Part shown: positions 1-10,008 of the stretch, piece after piece
Numbering within the stretch: position 1 is the first letter of the stretch
How the letters are laid out: each line of letters begins with the position of its first letter
DNA from: Testudinibacter aquarius
Lineage (GTDB): Bacteria; Pseudomonadota; Gammaproteobacteria; Enterobacterales; Pasteurellaceae
Direction of reading: 5' to 3'
Length of the DNA: 64,000 bases
NCBI RefSeq assembly: GCF_004342725.1
Contig: NZ_SMCP01000010.1
Coordinates: 46,241 to 110,240 of the forward strand
Program-made: the position numbers and the translations under genes
The notes under the pieces: generated by a model
Told to the model about the DNA's origin: nothing
Databases searched by the model: none
The model's input: only the letters and a program-made list of their open reading frames with translations

Positions 1-2
1 AG

Positions 3-989
3 GTAAAAGTATTACATGGCGGTGGCGATATTTTACCAACCGAACTTTCCCATATCAGCAAAAAAGAAGCCAAAGAAGGCTGGCGTTTGGGATGTCAGGT
101 TAACGTCAAAACCGATATGGAAGTGGAAGTCGAGCCGGAAATTTTCGGCGTGAAAAAATGGGAATGTACCGTTATTTCTAATGACAACAAAGCGACCTTT
201 ATCAAAGAGTTGAAATTGGCAATTCCGGAAGGCGAAGAAGTCCCGTTCCGTGCCGGTGGTTATATTCAGATTGAAGCTGATCCGCATACTGTCAAATACA
301 GCGACTTTGACGTGCCGCAAGAGTATCGTGAAGATTGGGATAAATTCAATTTATTCCGCTATGTTTCTAAAGTGGATGAGCCGATCACACGTGCTTACTC
401 AATGGCATCCTATCCGGAAGAGAAAGGGATCATCATGTTGAACGTGCGGATTGCAACGCCGCCACCAAAACAGCCTGATGCACCTCCGGGACAGATGTCG
501 TCTTATATCTGGTCATTAAAAGCCGGTGATAAAGTCACCATTTCCGGACCGTTTGGTGAATTCTTCGCCAAAGAGACCGATGCCGAAATGGTATTTGTCG
601 GTGGCGGTGCCGGTATGGCACCGATGCGTTCGCATATCTTTGATCAGTTAAAACGCTTGAAATCCAAACGTAAAATGACCTATTGGTATGGCGCCCGTTC
701 CAAACGTGAGATGTTCTATGTGGAAGATTTTGACGGTTTACAAGCGGAAAATGACAACTTTAAATGGCATGTGGCCTTGTCCGATCCGTTACCGGAAGAT
801 AATTGGGACGGCTACACCGGCTTTATCCACAACGTATTGTATGAAAACTATCTGAAAAACCACGAAGCACCGGAAGATTGTGAATACTATATGTGCGGAC
901 CGCCGATGATGAATGCCGCCGTAATCCGCATGTTGAAAAACTTGGGCGTTGAAGACGAGAATATCCTCTTAGACGACTTTGGCGGTTGA
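3..989 (+). CDS. nqrF: Na+-translocating NADH:quinone reductase subunit F (5' partial)
   Basis: NqrF is the NADH-oxidising subunit of the Na+-NQR complex. It passes electrons from NADH through FAD and a 2Fe-2S cluster into the sodium-pumping membrane subunits. The reading frame is open from base 3, so the gene starts before the window; about 328 C-terminal residues are present. Visible are the end of the ferredoxin domain with its last cluster cysteine (LGCQV, near base 90), the FAD-binding RAYSMAS motif (near 390), the NAD-binding [11 protein letters not shown] stretch (near 601) and the C-terminal MCGPPMM motif (near 892). apbE and nqrM follow at once on the same strand, the usual end of an nqr operon. 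The identification is firm. Confidence 0.97.
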   Translation, partial: VKVLHGGGDILPTELSHISKKEAKEGWRLGCQVNVKTDMEVEVEPEIFGVKKWECTVISNDNKATFIKELKLAIPEGEEVPFRAGGYIQIEADPHTVKYSDFDVPQEYREDWDKFNLFRYVSKVDEPITRAYSMASYPEEKGIIMLNVRIATPPPKQPDAPPGQMSSYIWSLKAGDKVTISGPFGEFFAKETDAEMVFVGGGAGMAPMRSHIFDQLKRLKSKRKMTYWYGARSKREMFYVEDFDGLQAENDNFKWHVALSDPLPEDNWDGYTGFIHNVLYENYLKNHEAPEDCEYYMCGPPMMNAAVIRMLKNLGVEDENILLDDFGG

Positions 990-1010
990 TAACCATTTTG
1001 GAATAAAAAA

Positions 1011-2066
1011 ATGTTATTAAAACAAGTAAGTTATTGGCTGGCCCGTATCGGGCTAGCCTTTTTTATTAGTTTCAGTGTGGTTGCCTGTGGTGATCACAGT
1101 ACGGAAGTGGTTTTTGGCGGCAAAACCATGGGAACTACTTATAATGTAAAATATTTGGCTGACAGTAAATTGGATTTACCGTCACCGGATGAGGTACAAA
1201 AGGTATTAGACCGCACTTTGCAAGAAGTGAACCGTCAAATGTCGACCTATCAAAAAGACTCGGAAATTTCACGCTTCAATCAATTACAGCAAGCAGATAC
1301 ACCGTTTGCAATAGCGCCGGAATTTGGTAAGGTGGTAGAGGAAGCCATTCGCTTAAACCAAGTGACCGAGGGTGCTTTGGACATTACCGTCGGACCACTG
1401 GTCAATTTGTGGGGCTTCGGGCCGGAAAACCGCCCTGACAAAGCACCGACAGAGCAAGAGATTCAAGATCGGCGCACCTGGGTCGGAATTGAGAAGTTGC
1501 ATCTGGATAAACAAGACGGGCAATACCAACTGCGTAAAAGCGTACCAAACTTATACATTGATCTGTCTGCAATCGCCAAGGGCTTTGGTGTCGACCAATT
1601 GGCCAGTTATTTGGATTCGTTGCATATTGAGCACTATATGGTTGAAATCGGTGGTGAAGTGCGGGCTAAGGGCTTGAACAAAGAGGGAAAAGCCTGGCAA
1701 ATCGCCATCGAAAAACCGGAGTTTGACGGTTCAAGAGCGGTACAGCAAATTATCGGGCTGCAAAATATGGCCATGGCGACGTCGGGCGATTATCGCAACT
1801 ATTTCGAACAGGACGGTGTGCGTTTCTCGCACGAAATTGATCCGAAGACCGGCAAACCGATCGGGCATAATTTGGTTTCAATCACAGTCTTGTCGCCTTC
1901 TTGTATGACTGCTGACGGCTTGGCAACTGGACTTTTCGTACTCGGTGCCGATAAAGCACTGGAGATTGCCGAAAAAAATAAGTTGGCGGTTTACCTGATC
2001 ATCAAGACAAATAATGGCTTTGAGATTAAAATGTCATCAGCGTTCAAACCGATGTTGGCACAATAA
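1011..2066 (+). CDS. apbE: FAD:protein FMN transferase, lipoprotein
   Basis: ApbE attaches FMN covalently to threonines of its targets; next to nqr genes these are NqrB and NqrC. The 351-residue product begins with a lipoprotein signal ending in a lipobox (VVAC), so it should be anchored to a membrane facing the periplasm. Family motifs are present: KTMGTTYNV near residue 38, the AIAKGFGVD stretch near 187 and HEIDPKTGKPI near 272. The gene lies 21 bp after nqrF and 14 bp before nqrM, so the three are probably co-transcribed. Length is normal for the family. Confidence 0.95.
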   Translation: MLLKQVSYWLARIGLAFFISFSVVACGDHSTEVVFGGKTMGTTYNVKYLADSKLDLPSPDEVQKVLDRTLQEVNRQMSTYQKDSEISRFNQLQQADTPFAIAPEFGKVVEEAIRLNQVTEGALDITVGPLVNLWGFGPENRPDKAPTEQEIQDRRTWVGIEKLHLDKQDGQYQLRKSVPNLYIDLSAIAKGFGVDQLASYLDSLHIEHYMVEIGGEVRAKGLNKEGKAWQIAIEKPEFDGSRAVQQIIGLQNMAMATSGDYRNYFEQDGVRFSHEIDPKTGKPIGHNLVSITVLSPSCMTADGLATGLFVLGADKALEIAEKNKLAVYLIIKTNNGFEIKMSSAFKPMLAQ

Positions 2067-2080
2067 TAATAGGAGAGAGA

Positions 2081-2308
2081 ATGAAACTATTTTTGATTAC
2101 CTTTGGCTTTTTCGTCTTGGTTATTTTGGCGATGTCGATTGGTTATTGGGTTAAGCGCAAATCGATTCACGGCAGTTGTGGCGGTATCGCCAGCTTAGGC
2201 TTGGAGAAAGTGTGTGATTGTCCGGAACCTTGCGAAAACCGCAAAGCTAAAATGGCCGCTGAAGCCGCCAGGCAGCAAAAGCTGCAACAGCAGGAACGCA
2301 TTATCTAA
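2081..2308 (+). CDS. nqrM: Na+-NQR maturation protein NqrM
   Basis: This 75-residue protein has one N-terminal membrane helix (about residues 3-24) followed by a cysteine cluster (Cys33, Cys45, Cys47, Cys51) in the order CGG, CDC, C. That arrangement is the hallmark of the former DUF539 family, now NqrM, which is needed for Na+-NQR assembly, probably by delivering iron to the complex. A good ribosome site (GGAGAGAG) precedes the ATG. The last 20 residues are rich in Ala, Gln and Lys. It closes the nqr operon; a strong hairpin follows at 2317-2352. Confidence 0.92.
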   Translation: MKLFLITFGFFVLVILAMSIGYWVKRKSIHGSCGGIASLGLEKVCDCPEPCENRKAKMAAEAARQQKLQQQERII

Positions 2309-2316
2309 TGCAAGCG

Positions 2317-2352
2317 TATCGAAGGTCAGCGATTGCTGCTCGACCTTCGATA
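2317..2352 (+). terminator. Hairpin after the nqr operon
   Basis: Perfect 11-bp arms TATCGAAGGTC (2317-2327) and GACCTTCGATA (2342-2352), with further AGC/GCT pairing inside. No T-run follows directly, so this is either a weak or factor-assisted terminator or an mRNA-stabilising hairpin between nqrM and mnmA. Confidence 0.5.
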
Positions 2353-2392
2353 TCCCTAAACTACTCTTTTATGTCAAACGATTGGATTTTCA

Positions 2393-3583
2393 ATGACCTT
2401 AATGTCAGCAACTTTTGAGAAATTAAACCCGCTTAGCGAGGCGCAAAAAGCGCTTAACGCTGGCAAAAAAGTGATCGTCGGCATGTCCGGTGGTGTTGAT
2501 TCTTCCGTTTCTGCCTATATTTTGCAGCAGCAAGGCTACCAGGTAGAAGGGCTGTTTATGAAGAACTGGGAAGAGGACGATGACAGCGACTATTGTACCG
2601 CCGCAACCGATTTAGCTGATGCGCAAGCCGTTTGCGATAAACTGGGAATTAAGTTGCACAAAATCAATTTTGCCGCTGAATATTGGGATAATGTATTTGA
2701 GCATTTCTTAACCGAATATAAGGCAGGGCGCACGCCCAATCCGGATATTTTGTGCAATAAAGAGATTAAATTCAAAGCCTTTCTGGAGTATGCCGCCGAA
2801 GATCTGGGGGCGGATTATATTGCCACCGGCCACTATGTGCGTCGTTCGGTTATTGACGAAAGCAGCCAAAGTGCGGTCGGCGCTAAGGTGCAACTGCTGC
2901 GTGGTTTGGACAACAACAAAGACCAGAGCTATTTTTTGTACACCCTGAGTCATCAACAAGTGGCGCAAAGTCTGTTTCCGGTCGGTGAATTGGAAAAACC
3001 GCTAGTGCGCCAAATTGCCGAAGAGCTGGGGCTGATCACCGCCAAGAAAAAAGATTCGACCGGGATTTGTTTTATCGGCGAACGCAAATTTAAGGACTTT
3101 TTAGCACGCTATCTGCCGGCACAACCGGGAGAGATCCGAACCCTTGAGGGCGACGTGATCGGGCAACATGACGGTTTGATGTATCACACCCTCGGACAGC
3201 GCAAGGGCTTGCGGATTGGCGGGGTGAAAGGCAAAGACGAAAATGCGTGGTATGTGGTCGAGAAAGACCTGGTTAACAATGCGCTAATCGTGGCGCAAGG
3301 CTTGGATAATTCCGCATTATTATCCAGCGGCTTAATTGCGCAACAGCTGCATTGGGTCGATCGAGAATCGATTCGCCAAGCGCTGCGTTGTACGGTCAAA
3401 ACCCGCTATCGCCAAGAGGACATTGCCTGTGAAATTTTGCCGCTTGGCGATGATAAGATCGAAGTGCGCTTCGACCAGCCACAAATCGCGGTGACACCGG
3501 GACAATCGGCGGTGTTTTATCAAGGCGAAGTTTGCTTAGGCGGCGGCATTATCGAAAGTGCGGTTAAAAATGCGATTAAGTAA
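2393..3583 (+). CDS. mnmA: tRNA 2-thiouridine(34) synthase MnmA
   Basis: MnmA puts sulfur on U34 of the tRNAs for Lys, Glu and Gln, using ATP to activate the uridine. The PP-loop SGGVDSS sits at residues 32-38. The two catalytic cysteines lie in [10 protein letters not shown] (about residue 121) and [11 protein letters not shown] (about 225). At 396 residues it is somewhat longer than usual because of an N-terminal extension of about 22 residues and an extra stretch near residue 160 (after VRRSV) that is partly encoded by an uptake signal sequence. ATGs at 2393 and 2402 are both possible starts. In E. coli mnmA also lies near hflD and purB; here two other genes separate it from hflD. Confidence 0.95.
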   Translation: MTLMSATFEKLNPLSEAQKALNAGKKVIVGMSGGVDSSVSAYILQQQGYQVEGLFMKNWEEDDDSDYCTAATDLADAQAVCDKLGIKLHKINFAAEYWDNVFEHFLTEYKAGRTPNPDILCNKEIKFKAFLEYAAEDLGADYIATGHYVRRSVIDESSQSAVGAKVQLLRGLDNNKDQSYFLYTLSHQQVAQSLFPVGELEKPLVRQIAEELGLITAKKKDSTGICFIGERKFKDFLARYLPAQPGEIRTLEGDVIGQHDGLMYHTLGQRKGLRIGGVKGKDENAWYVVEKDLVNNALIVAQGLDNSALLSSGLIAQQLHWVDRESIRQALRCTVKTRYRQEDIACEILPLGDDKIEVRFDQPQIAVTPGQSAVFYQGEVCLGGGIIESAVKNAIK

Positions 3584-3598
3584 GTGAGTGATAACCGA

Positions 3599-4111
3599 AT
3601 GCCAACCGCACTTTACACCATTCGCCCGATGCAAGCGGACGATTACGCATCTGTTGCCGAACGACCGCACGCAAGCGTGCGGTAAGCCCAAACAGCGGAC
3701 GATTACGCATCTGTTGCCGAACTGTGGCGCAACACCGCCGGCATGGGCATGAGTGCGCAGGATGACAACGAACAAGCCATTGCCGCGTTTCTTGCTTTCA
3801 ATCCTGAACTGAATTTTGTCGCTGTACAAGCTGAGCAACTGCTCGGTGTGATTATGTGCGGCTACGACGGCCGCCGCGCCACGATTTACCACATGGCAGT
3901 GGCGCAAAACGTTCAGGGCAAAGGCATCGGCACCGCACTTTTACAGCGCTTAGAACAACAATTGGCACAACAACAGATCAGCAAAGCCCGCTTGTTAGTC
4001 TTCGCTGACAACCAAAGCGGCAATGCTTTTTGGGCAAAACAGGGCTGGATCTGGCAAACAGCGTTGAATTATTATTCGAAAGATTTTAGCCAGACAGAGG
4101 AAACAGAATGA
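3599..4111 (+). pseudogene. GNAT-family acetyltransferase, interrupted by an in-frame stop
   Basis: From ATG 3599 the frame reads MPTALYTIRPMQADDYASVAE, a typical GNAT N-terminus, then runs into TAA at 3683-3685. The same frame resumes after a 60-bp insertion: the 29-bp segment 3634-3662 is repeated exactly at 3694-3722, with a 31-bp foreign piece holding a palindrome between. Removing 60 bp restores one open frame of about 150 codons ending at 4111. The downstream part has the acetyl-CoA-binding pattern VAQNVQGKGIGTALL and the C-terminal GNAT features. An internal ATG at 3743 could yield a truncated 122-residue protein lacking the first strand and helix. The stop overlaps the next gene by 4 bp. 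Substrate is unknown; the fold call is secure, function is probably lost or altered. Confidence 0.75.
3634..3722 (+). repeat. 29-bp direct repeat around a palindromic insert
   Basis: Copies at 3634-3662 and 3694-3722 are identical over 29 bp. The 31 bp between them contain a perfect inverted repeat, ACCGCACGC (3664-3672), AA, GCGTGCGGT (3675-3683), whose arms resemble the uptake signal core. Net gain is exactly 60 bp, so frame is kept but a TAA is introduced. Confidence 0.9.
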
Positions 4112-4644
4112 CAACGACTATTGGTGATGTGGTATTGAGTGAAAGTGCGGTGCAACAGGGTGTGGCAACAGTCGCAGCCTTGCTAAATGCACAATATCAG
4201 CATTCACAAAATCAAAGTGCGGTGGTGATCACCGTCGTGCCGGGCGGGATCTTATTTACTGCGGATCTGGTCAGAAAACTCACGTTCGAAATCGAAATGG
4301 ACTACATCTCCTGCCCGCACACTCCGGGCGACCGACAAAATCAATCCGAGATTGTGTACCACCAGAATATTGCGATTACAAACCGCGATGTGATTTTAAT
4401 TGATGACGCCATTGAATCCGGCGGCACCATGAAGCGCTTGGTCGAACACCTGCAAACTTTCTCCCCCAAATCCCTCGCCATCGCCACCTTGTTTGTTAAA
4501 CCGGGACGAGTTGAAATCCCAGTGAAACAATATTACGCCTACGAAATGCAAAACGACGATCTGCTGGTTGGCTACGGCTTGCCTTGGCAACATAAATGGC
4601 GTAATTTACCGTTTGTGGCGCAGCTGGTTAAAGCGGGTGTTTAA
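4108..4644 (+). CDS. Hypoxanthine phosphoribosyltransferase-like protein
   Basis: A 178-residue protein with the type I phosphoribosyltransferase fold. The PRPP-binding signature is DVILIDDAIESGGTMKRL (residues about 95-112). The N-terminal VVPGGILFTADLVRKL matches the GG-loop region of hypoxanthine-guanine enzymes, which salvage free purine bases to nucleotides with PRPP. It starts within the end of the acetyltransferase frame (ATGA overlap), so the two are translationally linked. Hypoxanthine or xanthine/guanine are the likely substrates but cannot be told apart here. Nearby purB fits a purine theme. Confidence 0.75.
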   Translation: MTTTIGDVVLSESAVQQGVATVAALLNAQYQHSQNQSAVVITVVPGGILFTADLVRKLTFEIEMDYISCPHTPGDRQNQSEIVYHQNIAITNRDVILIDDAIESGGTMKRLVEHLQTFSPKSLAIATLFVKPGRVEIPVKQYYAYEMQNDDLLVGYGLPWQHKWRNLPFVAQLVKAGV

Positions 4645-4765
4645 TATTGAAGTTTGCTCAAATGGGGCAGTAATATTGTAAACTTTTAAAACCAGTGGAA
4701 CAGTGCTATAGTTTTGTCAGTTTGATAGAGATTTTCGAATCGATATAAGGATGATTTTACCCCCC

Positions 4766-5389
4766 ATGACAGACTATCACGATCTTACCCTTGCCCTGGC
4801 CGGTGTTTGTCAGGCGGCGAAGTTGGTGCGGCAATTTTCGGAGCAGGGCAGTGCCGATCAAGCGGCATTTGCGGTGTCGCTGAAATCATTAATCAACACC
4901 TCACCAAAATCCACGTTGGACGTTTACGGTGACGATCCGCACAATCTAAAGCTGGGACTGAGCACCTTGCTGGAGCAGGTTTCCGGAGCCAAGGGTGAGA
5001 TGGACATTAATGTCGGGCGCTATTGGATGAGTTTGATCGCATTGGAAGCCAAGCTGGAAAAGAACCCACAAAGCAAGCAGCTATTGGGCAGCCGTATTCA
5101 AGGCTTGGATCGCCAGCTACAACATTTTGAGCTGCTTGATGAACAGATGATCGCGAGTATTGCGGCGATTTATGTTGATGTGATCAGTCCGCTGGGGGCG
5201 AAGATTCAAGTGAAAGGTTCGCCGGTGTATTTGCAGCAAACAGCGATTCAAAATCGGGTGCGTGCCACTTTGCTGTGCGGTATTCGCTCGGCGGTCTTGT
5301 GGCGCCAATTGGGCGGTTCGCGCCTGAAATTGTTGTTCAGCCGTAATAAATATTATCAACATGCACAACAGATTTATTCTTCTCTTTAA
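4766..5389 (+). CDS. hflD: High-frequency lysogenisation protein HflD
   Basis: HflD is a small, mainly helical, membrane-associated protein known in E. coli as a factor that sequesters the lambda CII regulator; its native role is unclear. The product shows the family start (YHDLTLALAGVCQAAKLV), a central AAIYVDVISPLGAKIQVKGSP stretch split over residues about 132-152, and the end region VRATLLCGIRSAVLW followed by LFSRNKYY. ATG 4766 gives the usual N-terminus; the upstream ATG at 4751 would add five residues but leaves almost no room for the AAGG ribosome site at 4747. purB begins 24 bp downstream, the same order as in E. coli. Confidence 0.93.
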   Translation: MTDYHDLTLALAGVCQAAKLVRQFSEQGSADQAAFAVSLKSLINTSPKSTLDVYGDDPHNLKLGLSTLLEQVSGAKGEMDINVGRYWMSLIALEAKLEKNPQSKQLLGSRIQGLDRQLQHFELLDEQMIASIAAIYVDVISPLGAKIQVKGSPVYLQQTAIQNRVRATLLCGIRSAVLWRQLGGSRLKLLFSRNKYYQHAQQIYSSL

Positions 5390-6781
<1,392 letters not shown>

Positions 6782-6792
6782 CTTCAGCTGTG

Positions 6793-6823
6793 AAGTGCGG
6801 TCTGCGTGACCGCACTTTGATTC
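6793..6823 (+). terminator. Uptake-signal inverted pair after purB
   Basis: AAGTGCGGT (6793-6801) and ACCGCACTT (6809-6817) form a 9-bp stem with a 7-nt loop, followed by a short T-rich tail. Inverted uptake signals as terminators are well known in Pasteurellaceae. Confidence 0.75.
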
Positions 6824-6944
6824 TCCCTGCTACGATCTTCGAGGCTTTGCTCTTCTCGGTTTTGATTTTCTCGACAAAAGCAAAAGATTAAGGCTATAAT
6901 TCAGCAAGTTTATTGACATTCACAAATTGAAAAAGGAATATAAC

Positions 6945-7472
6945 ATGGGTTTAGAAAAAGTCCCTGCCGGTAAAGAACTGCCAGATGATATTTATGTGGT
7001 GATTGAAATCCCTGCCAATGCAGATCCAATTAAATATGAAGTAGATAAAGACTCCGGTGCGGTGTTTGTCGATCGTTTTATGGCAACTGCCATGTTCTAT
7101 CCTGCGAACTACGGCTATATCAACAATACGCTGTCGTTAGACGGTGATCCGGTTGATGTGCTGGTGCCAACGCCTTATCCATTACTTCCTGGCTCGGTGA
7201 TCCGTTGCCGTCCGGTCGGGGTGTTGAAAATGACCGATGAAGCGGGCTCGGATGCCAAGCTGATTGCCGTGCCGCACAGCAAATTGAGCAAAGAGTACGA
7301 TCACATTAAAGACATTAACGATGTGCCGGCGTTGCTGAAAGCGCAAATCCAGCATTTCTTTGAAAACTACAAAGCACTGGAAGCCGGCAAATGGGTGAAA
7401 GTTGACGGTTGGGAAGGTGTTGAAGCAGCGCGTGAAGAGATTAAAACCTCGTTTGAGCGTGCCAAGAAATAA
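6945..7472 (+). CDS. ppa: Inorganic pyrophosphatase (family I)
   Basis: Ppa hydrolyses pyrophosphate to phosphate in the cytoplasm and so drives biosynthetic reactions. The 175-residue product has the metal-binding signature DGDPVDVLV (about residues 66-74) and the family stretches [14 protein letters not shown] and [12 protein letters not shown] 6945 lies 6 bp after an AAAGGA ribosome site and gives the standard [10 protein letters not shown] start; the frame is open further back to a TTG at 6927, which is unlikely to be used. The gene stands alone between two uptake-signal terminators. Confidence 0.96.
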   Translation: MGLEKVPAGKELPDDIYVVIEIPANADPIKYEVDKDSGAVFVDRFMATAMFYPANYGYINNTLSLDGDPVDVLVPTPYPLLPGSVIRCRPVGVLKMTDEAGSDAKLIAVPHSKLSKEYDHIKDINDVPALLKAQIQHFFENYKALEAGKWVKVDGWEGVEAAREEIKTSFERAKK

Positions 7473-7505
7473 CACCGTTTCATGTAATATGAATGGGTTG
7501 ATTTC

Positions 7506-7540
7506 ATACCGCGCTTTGTAAAAAGTGCGGTATTTTTTTA
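7506..7540 (+). terminator. Terminator after ppa
   Basis: A stem of ATACCGCGCTTT and AAAGTGCGGTAT (one mismatch) is followed by seven T. One arm is a full uptake signal. Confidence 0.85.
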
Positions 7541-7556
7541 TAATCAGGAGTTAATG

Positions 7557-8333
7557 ATGAGAAAGCAATTCAAAGCAATGACCTTGGTGTTGATGTTATC
7601 TGTTGGCTTGGCAGGTTGTGCCGACACCCAAACCATTAACCAGCAAGCGGCTAGCAGTTATACTCAAACGATTAATCAAATGAAGCAGCAGGGGGTGATT
7701 GATACGTCCTCGGCAACCTCAAAACGGATTCAAAAAGTCTTCCAGAGAATCAAACCGTATGCAGAAAAAGCCAATGACACCGGTGTGCCGTTTCAGTGGC
7801 AGATTTCGGTGATGAAAAATAATGAATTGAACGCATGGGCGATGCCGGGTGGAAAAATGATGTTTTATACCGGCTTGGTGGAGCGTTTGAAATTAAATGA
7901 TAACGAAATTGCGGTGGTGATGGGGCACGAAATGGCGCACGCACTGAAAGAGCACGGCAAGCAAAAAGTGAATTTTAATATGGCGACCGGTCTTTTGGGC
8001 AGTATTGGTAATGTCGCACTATCTGCTGCCACCGGTTATGATTTCAGTACGGTTGTCGGTTTGACGCAAGAATACGGCTTGAATAAACCATTTTCACGCA
8101 GCAATGAAACCGAAGCGGATGAGATCGGTTTATTGCTGATGGCGGAAGCCGGTTATGATCCTGAAGCGTCGATCAGCCTGTGGCAGAAAATGAGTGCTGC
8201 CAGTGGTGGTTCTGGTGGTGCATTGGAAGGGCTGGTGTCCACCCACCCGACCGATGCAGCGCGTGAAGCCAATTTGCGTAAGCTGATGCCGGATGCGCTG
8301 GAATTATATAAAAAATCAAATAAAGCCGGTTGA
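7557..8333 (+). CDS. loiP: M48 metallopeptidase lipoprotein, LoiP-like (copy 1)
   Basis: A zinc metalloprotease of family M48 anchored by lipid to the outer membrane, related to E. coli LoiP (YggG), which acts in envelope protein quality control. The signal peptide ends in the lipobox LAGC (Cys about residue 21). The zinc motif HEMAH is near residue 123, with the third ligand Glu in NETEADEIG near 184. The ATG at 7557 is preferred over 7554 because it sits 6 nt from AGGAG. A paralogue with the same layout follows 24 bp later, a clear tandem duplication. Symbol is by similarity only. Confidence 0.85.
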   Translation: MRKQFKAMTLVLMLSVGLAGCADTQTINQQAASSYTQTINQMKQQGVIDTSSATSKRIQKVFQRIKPYAEKANDTGVPFQWQISVMKNNELNAWAMPGGKMMFYTGLVERLKLNDNEIAVVMGHEMAHALKEHGKQKVNFNMATGLLGSIGNVALSAATGYDFSTVVGLTQEYGLNKPFSRSNETEADEIGLLLMAEAGYDPEASISLWQKMSAASGGSGGALEGLVSTHPTDAAREANLRKLMPDALELYKKSNKAG

Positions 8334-8357
8334 TAAGTTAATGGAACGGTATAAATC

Positions 8358-9134
8358 ATGAGATACGCCCGTTTTTGGGTGGTGGTTGTGCTGTTATTTT
8401 CGCTGTTGGGTTGCACCAGCAGCGAAAGTCTGAATCAGCGTTCCGCCAAAAGTTATCAGCGCATGGTCAATCAAATGGAAATGTTCGGCGTGGTGGAGCA
8501 CGACTCTGAATTAGCGCTCAGAGTACAACGGGTTTTTACTCGTTTGCACCCGATTGCGGAGAAAAGCAATCAGAGTGGCAGCGCTTTCGATTGGCAGATA
8601 ACAGTCTTGCGTAATCCAAAAGAAGCCGGGGCATGGACAATGCCCGGTGGAAAAATGGTCATTTATACTGGGCTGATTGAAGTTCTAAAATTAAGTGATG
8701 ATGAATTGGCGCTGATTTTAGCGCATGAAATGGCGCATGTCGTCAAAGAGCATGGCAAACATCAGGTAAACATCAGTCGAGCCAGTTATGCACTTGGTTT
8801 GTTTGGCTCAGTGGCAGCCTCGAGTTTAGTCAATTATGCCGGGAGTGCGGTGGTTTTGGCGCCGGAATATGCAGTGAATAAACCTTATTCGCGCAACAAT
8901 GAACTGGAAGCGGATCGATTGGGGCTGCTGATTATGGCGGAAGGCGGTTATAATCCAAATGCTGCCAAGGCATTGTGGACAAAAATGTATGAGTTTTCCG
9001 GTGACAATAATGGATTTTTACGCCAGTTAGCTTCGACACACCCCGCCTATGCCGAACGAGAAGCCAATTTGGCAGAGGTATTACCGCAAGCATTGGACAT
9101 TTATCGGCACACTCAACAAGCAACAACTGATTAG
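8358..9134 (+). CDS. M48 metallopeptidase lipoprotein (copy 2)
   Basis: Second member of the tandem pair. It has a lipoprotein signal ending LLGC, the zinc motif HEMAH near residue 129 and the third-ligand region NELEADRLG near 190. It aligns with copy 1 from the QRSAKSYQRMVNQM region to the end, with matching AWTMPGGKM and YTGLIE segments, but the two differ at many positions, so the duplication is not recent. Catalytic residues are intact, hence probably active. A separate substrate range is possible but not shown. Confidence 0.83.
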   Translation: MRYARFWVVVVLLFSLLGCTSSESLNQRSAKSYQRMVNQMEMFGVVEHDSELALRVQRVFTRLHPIAEKSNQSGSAFDWQITVLRNPKEAGAWTMPGGKMVIYTGLIEVLKLSDDELALILAHEMAHVVKEHGKHQVNISRASYALGLFGSVAASSLVNYAGSAVVLAPEYAVNKPYSRNNELEADRLGLLIMAEGGYNPNAAKALWTKMYEFSGDNNGFLRQLASTHPAYAEREANLAEVLPQALDIYRHTQQATTD

Positions 9135-9270
9135 TTGGATTGAACTCAAACCTAACCGCACTTTTATATTGTCGTTGCTAAGCTTGCGACAGCTGAGCGA
9201 GGGGCAACTCTTATGGTTGAGCGCCTAATTTTTGTTGTTGCAACCTTTAGCACCGAAAACGGAGATCATG

Positions 9271-10008
9271 ATGATCGAGCTACAAGATGTCAGTAAACAC
9301 TATGCGGATAAAATAGCGGTACGAAATGTCAGCATGAAGATCCATTGCGGTGAGTTTTTCGTGTTAGTGGGTGAAAGCGGCAGCGGCAAAACAACACTAT
9401 TGAAAATGCTGAATGGATTGATCGACAAAGACGGTGGTGAAATTATTATTGCAGGTAAAAATAGTCGTGAGTACAACAAACGTCGGTTGCGTTTAGAAAT
9501 GGGCTATGTTTTGCAGCAAATTGCGCTATTTCCCAATATGACGGTGGCAGAAAATATTGCCTTGATTCCGGCATTAAAGGGCTGGGATAAAAAGCGGATT
9601 AGCGCACGCACGCGTGAATTATTACAAAAAGTTCAGTTGCCGCTCGACTATCTTACACGCAAGCCCGCTGAGTTATCCGGCGGCGAACAGCAGCGAATTG
9701 GCATTTTGCGAGCCATTATTGCCGAACCGAAAATTATTCTGATGGATGAGCCTTTTAGTGCTTTAGATCCGCTTTCTCGTTTGGAATTACAGCATTTGAT
9801 TCTGCAAATTCACCGTGAGTTTGCCTCTACCATCGTTTTTGTTACCCACTATGTAGAAGAAGCCTTGAAATTAGGTGATCGAATCGGCGTGATGAAAGAC
9901 GGTATTTTGCAGCAGCTTGCCACGCCACAAACCATTTTGCAACAACCGGCGAATGATTATGTACTGCGTTTTTTCCAACCGGTTGAAGCCGTAGGCAGGA
10001 CAGAATGA
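9271..10008 (+). CDS. ABC transporter ATP-binding protein, glycine betaine/choline type
   Basis: The ATPase of an osmoprotectant importer (OpuCA/ProV-like). Visible are Walker A GESGSGKTT, the Q-loop VLQQ, the signature LSGGEQQR, Walker B IILMDEP and the switch histidine in VTHY. There is no C-terminal CBS domain, unlike OpuCA and some ProV proteins. ATG 9271 is 6 nt after GGAG; ATG 9268 is a close alternative. The gene overlaps the next one by 4 bp (ATGA), and that partner carries both permease and binding protein, so the two genes make a complete importer. The exact quaternary amine is not known. Confidence 0.85.
   Translation: MIELQDVSKHYADKIAVRNVSMKIHCGEFFVLVGESGSGKTTLLKMLNGLIDKDGGEIIIAGKNSREYNKRRLRLEMGYVLQQIALFPNMTVAENIALIPALKGWDKKRISARTRELLQKVQLPLDYLTRKPAELSGGEQQRIGILRAIIAEPKIILMDEPFSALDPLSRLELQHLILQIHREFASTIVFVTHYVEEALKLGDRIGVMKDGILQQLATPQTILQQPANDYVLRFFQPVEAVGRTE

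Noticed and set aside
8357..9134. Tandem protease copy 2 as a pseudogene
   Set aside because: The lipobox, HEMAH and third zinc ligand are all intact and the frame is full length.
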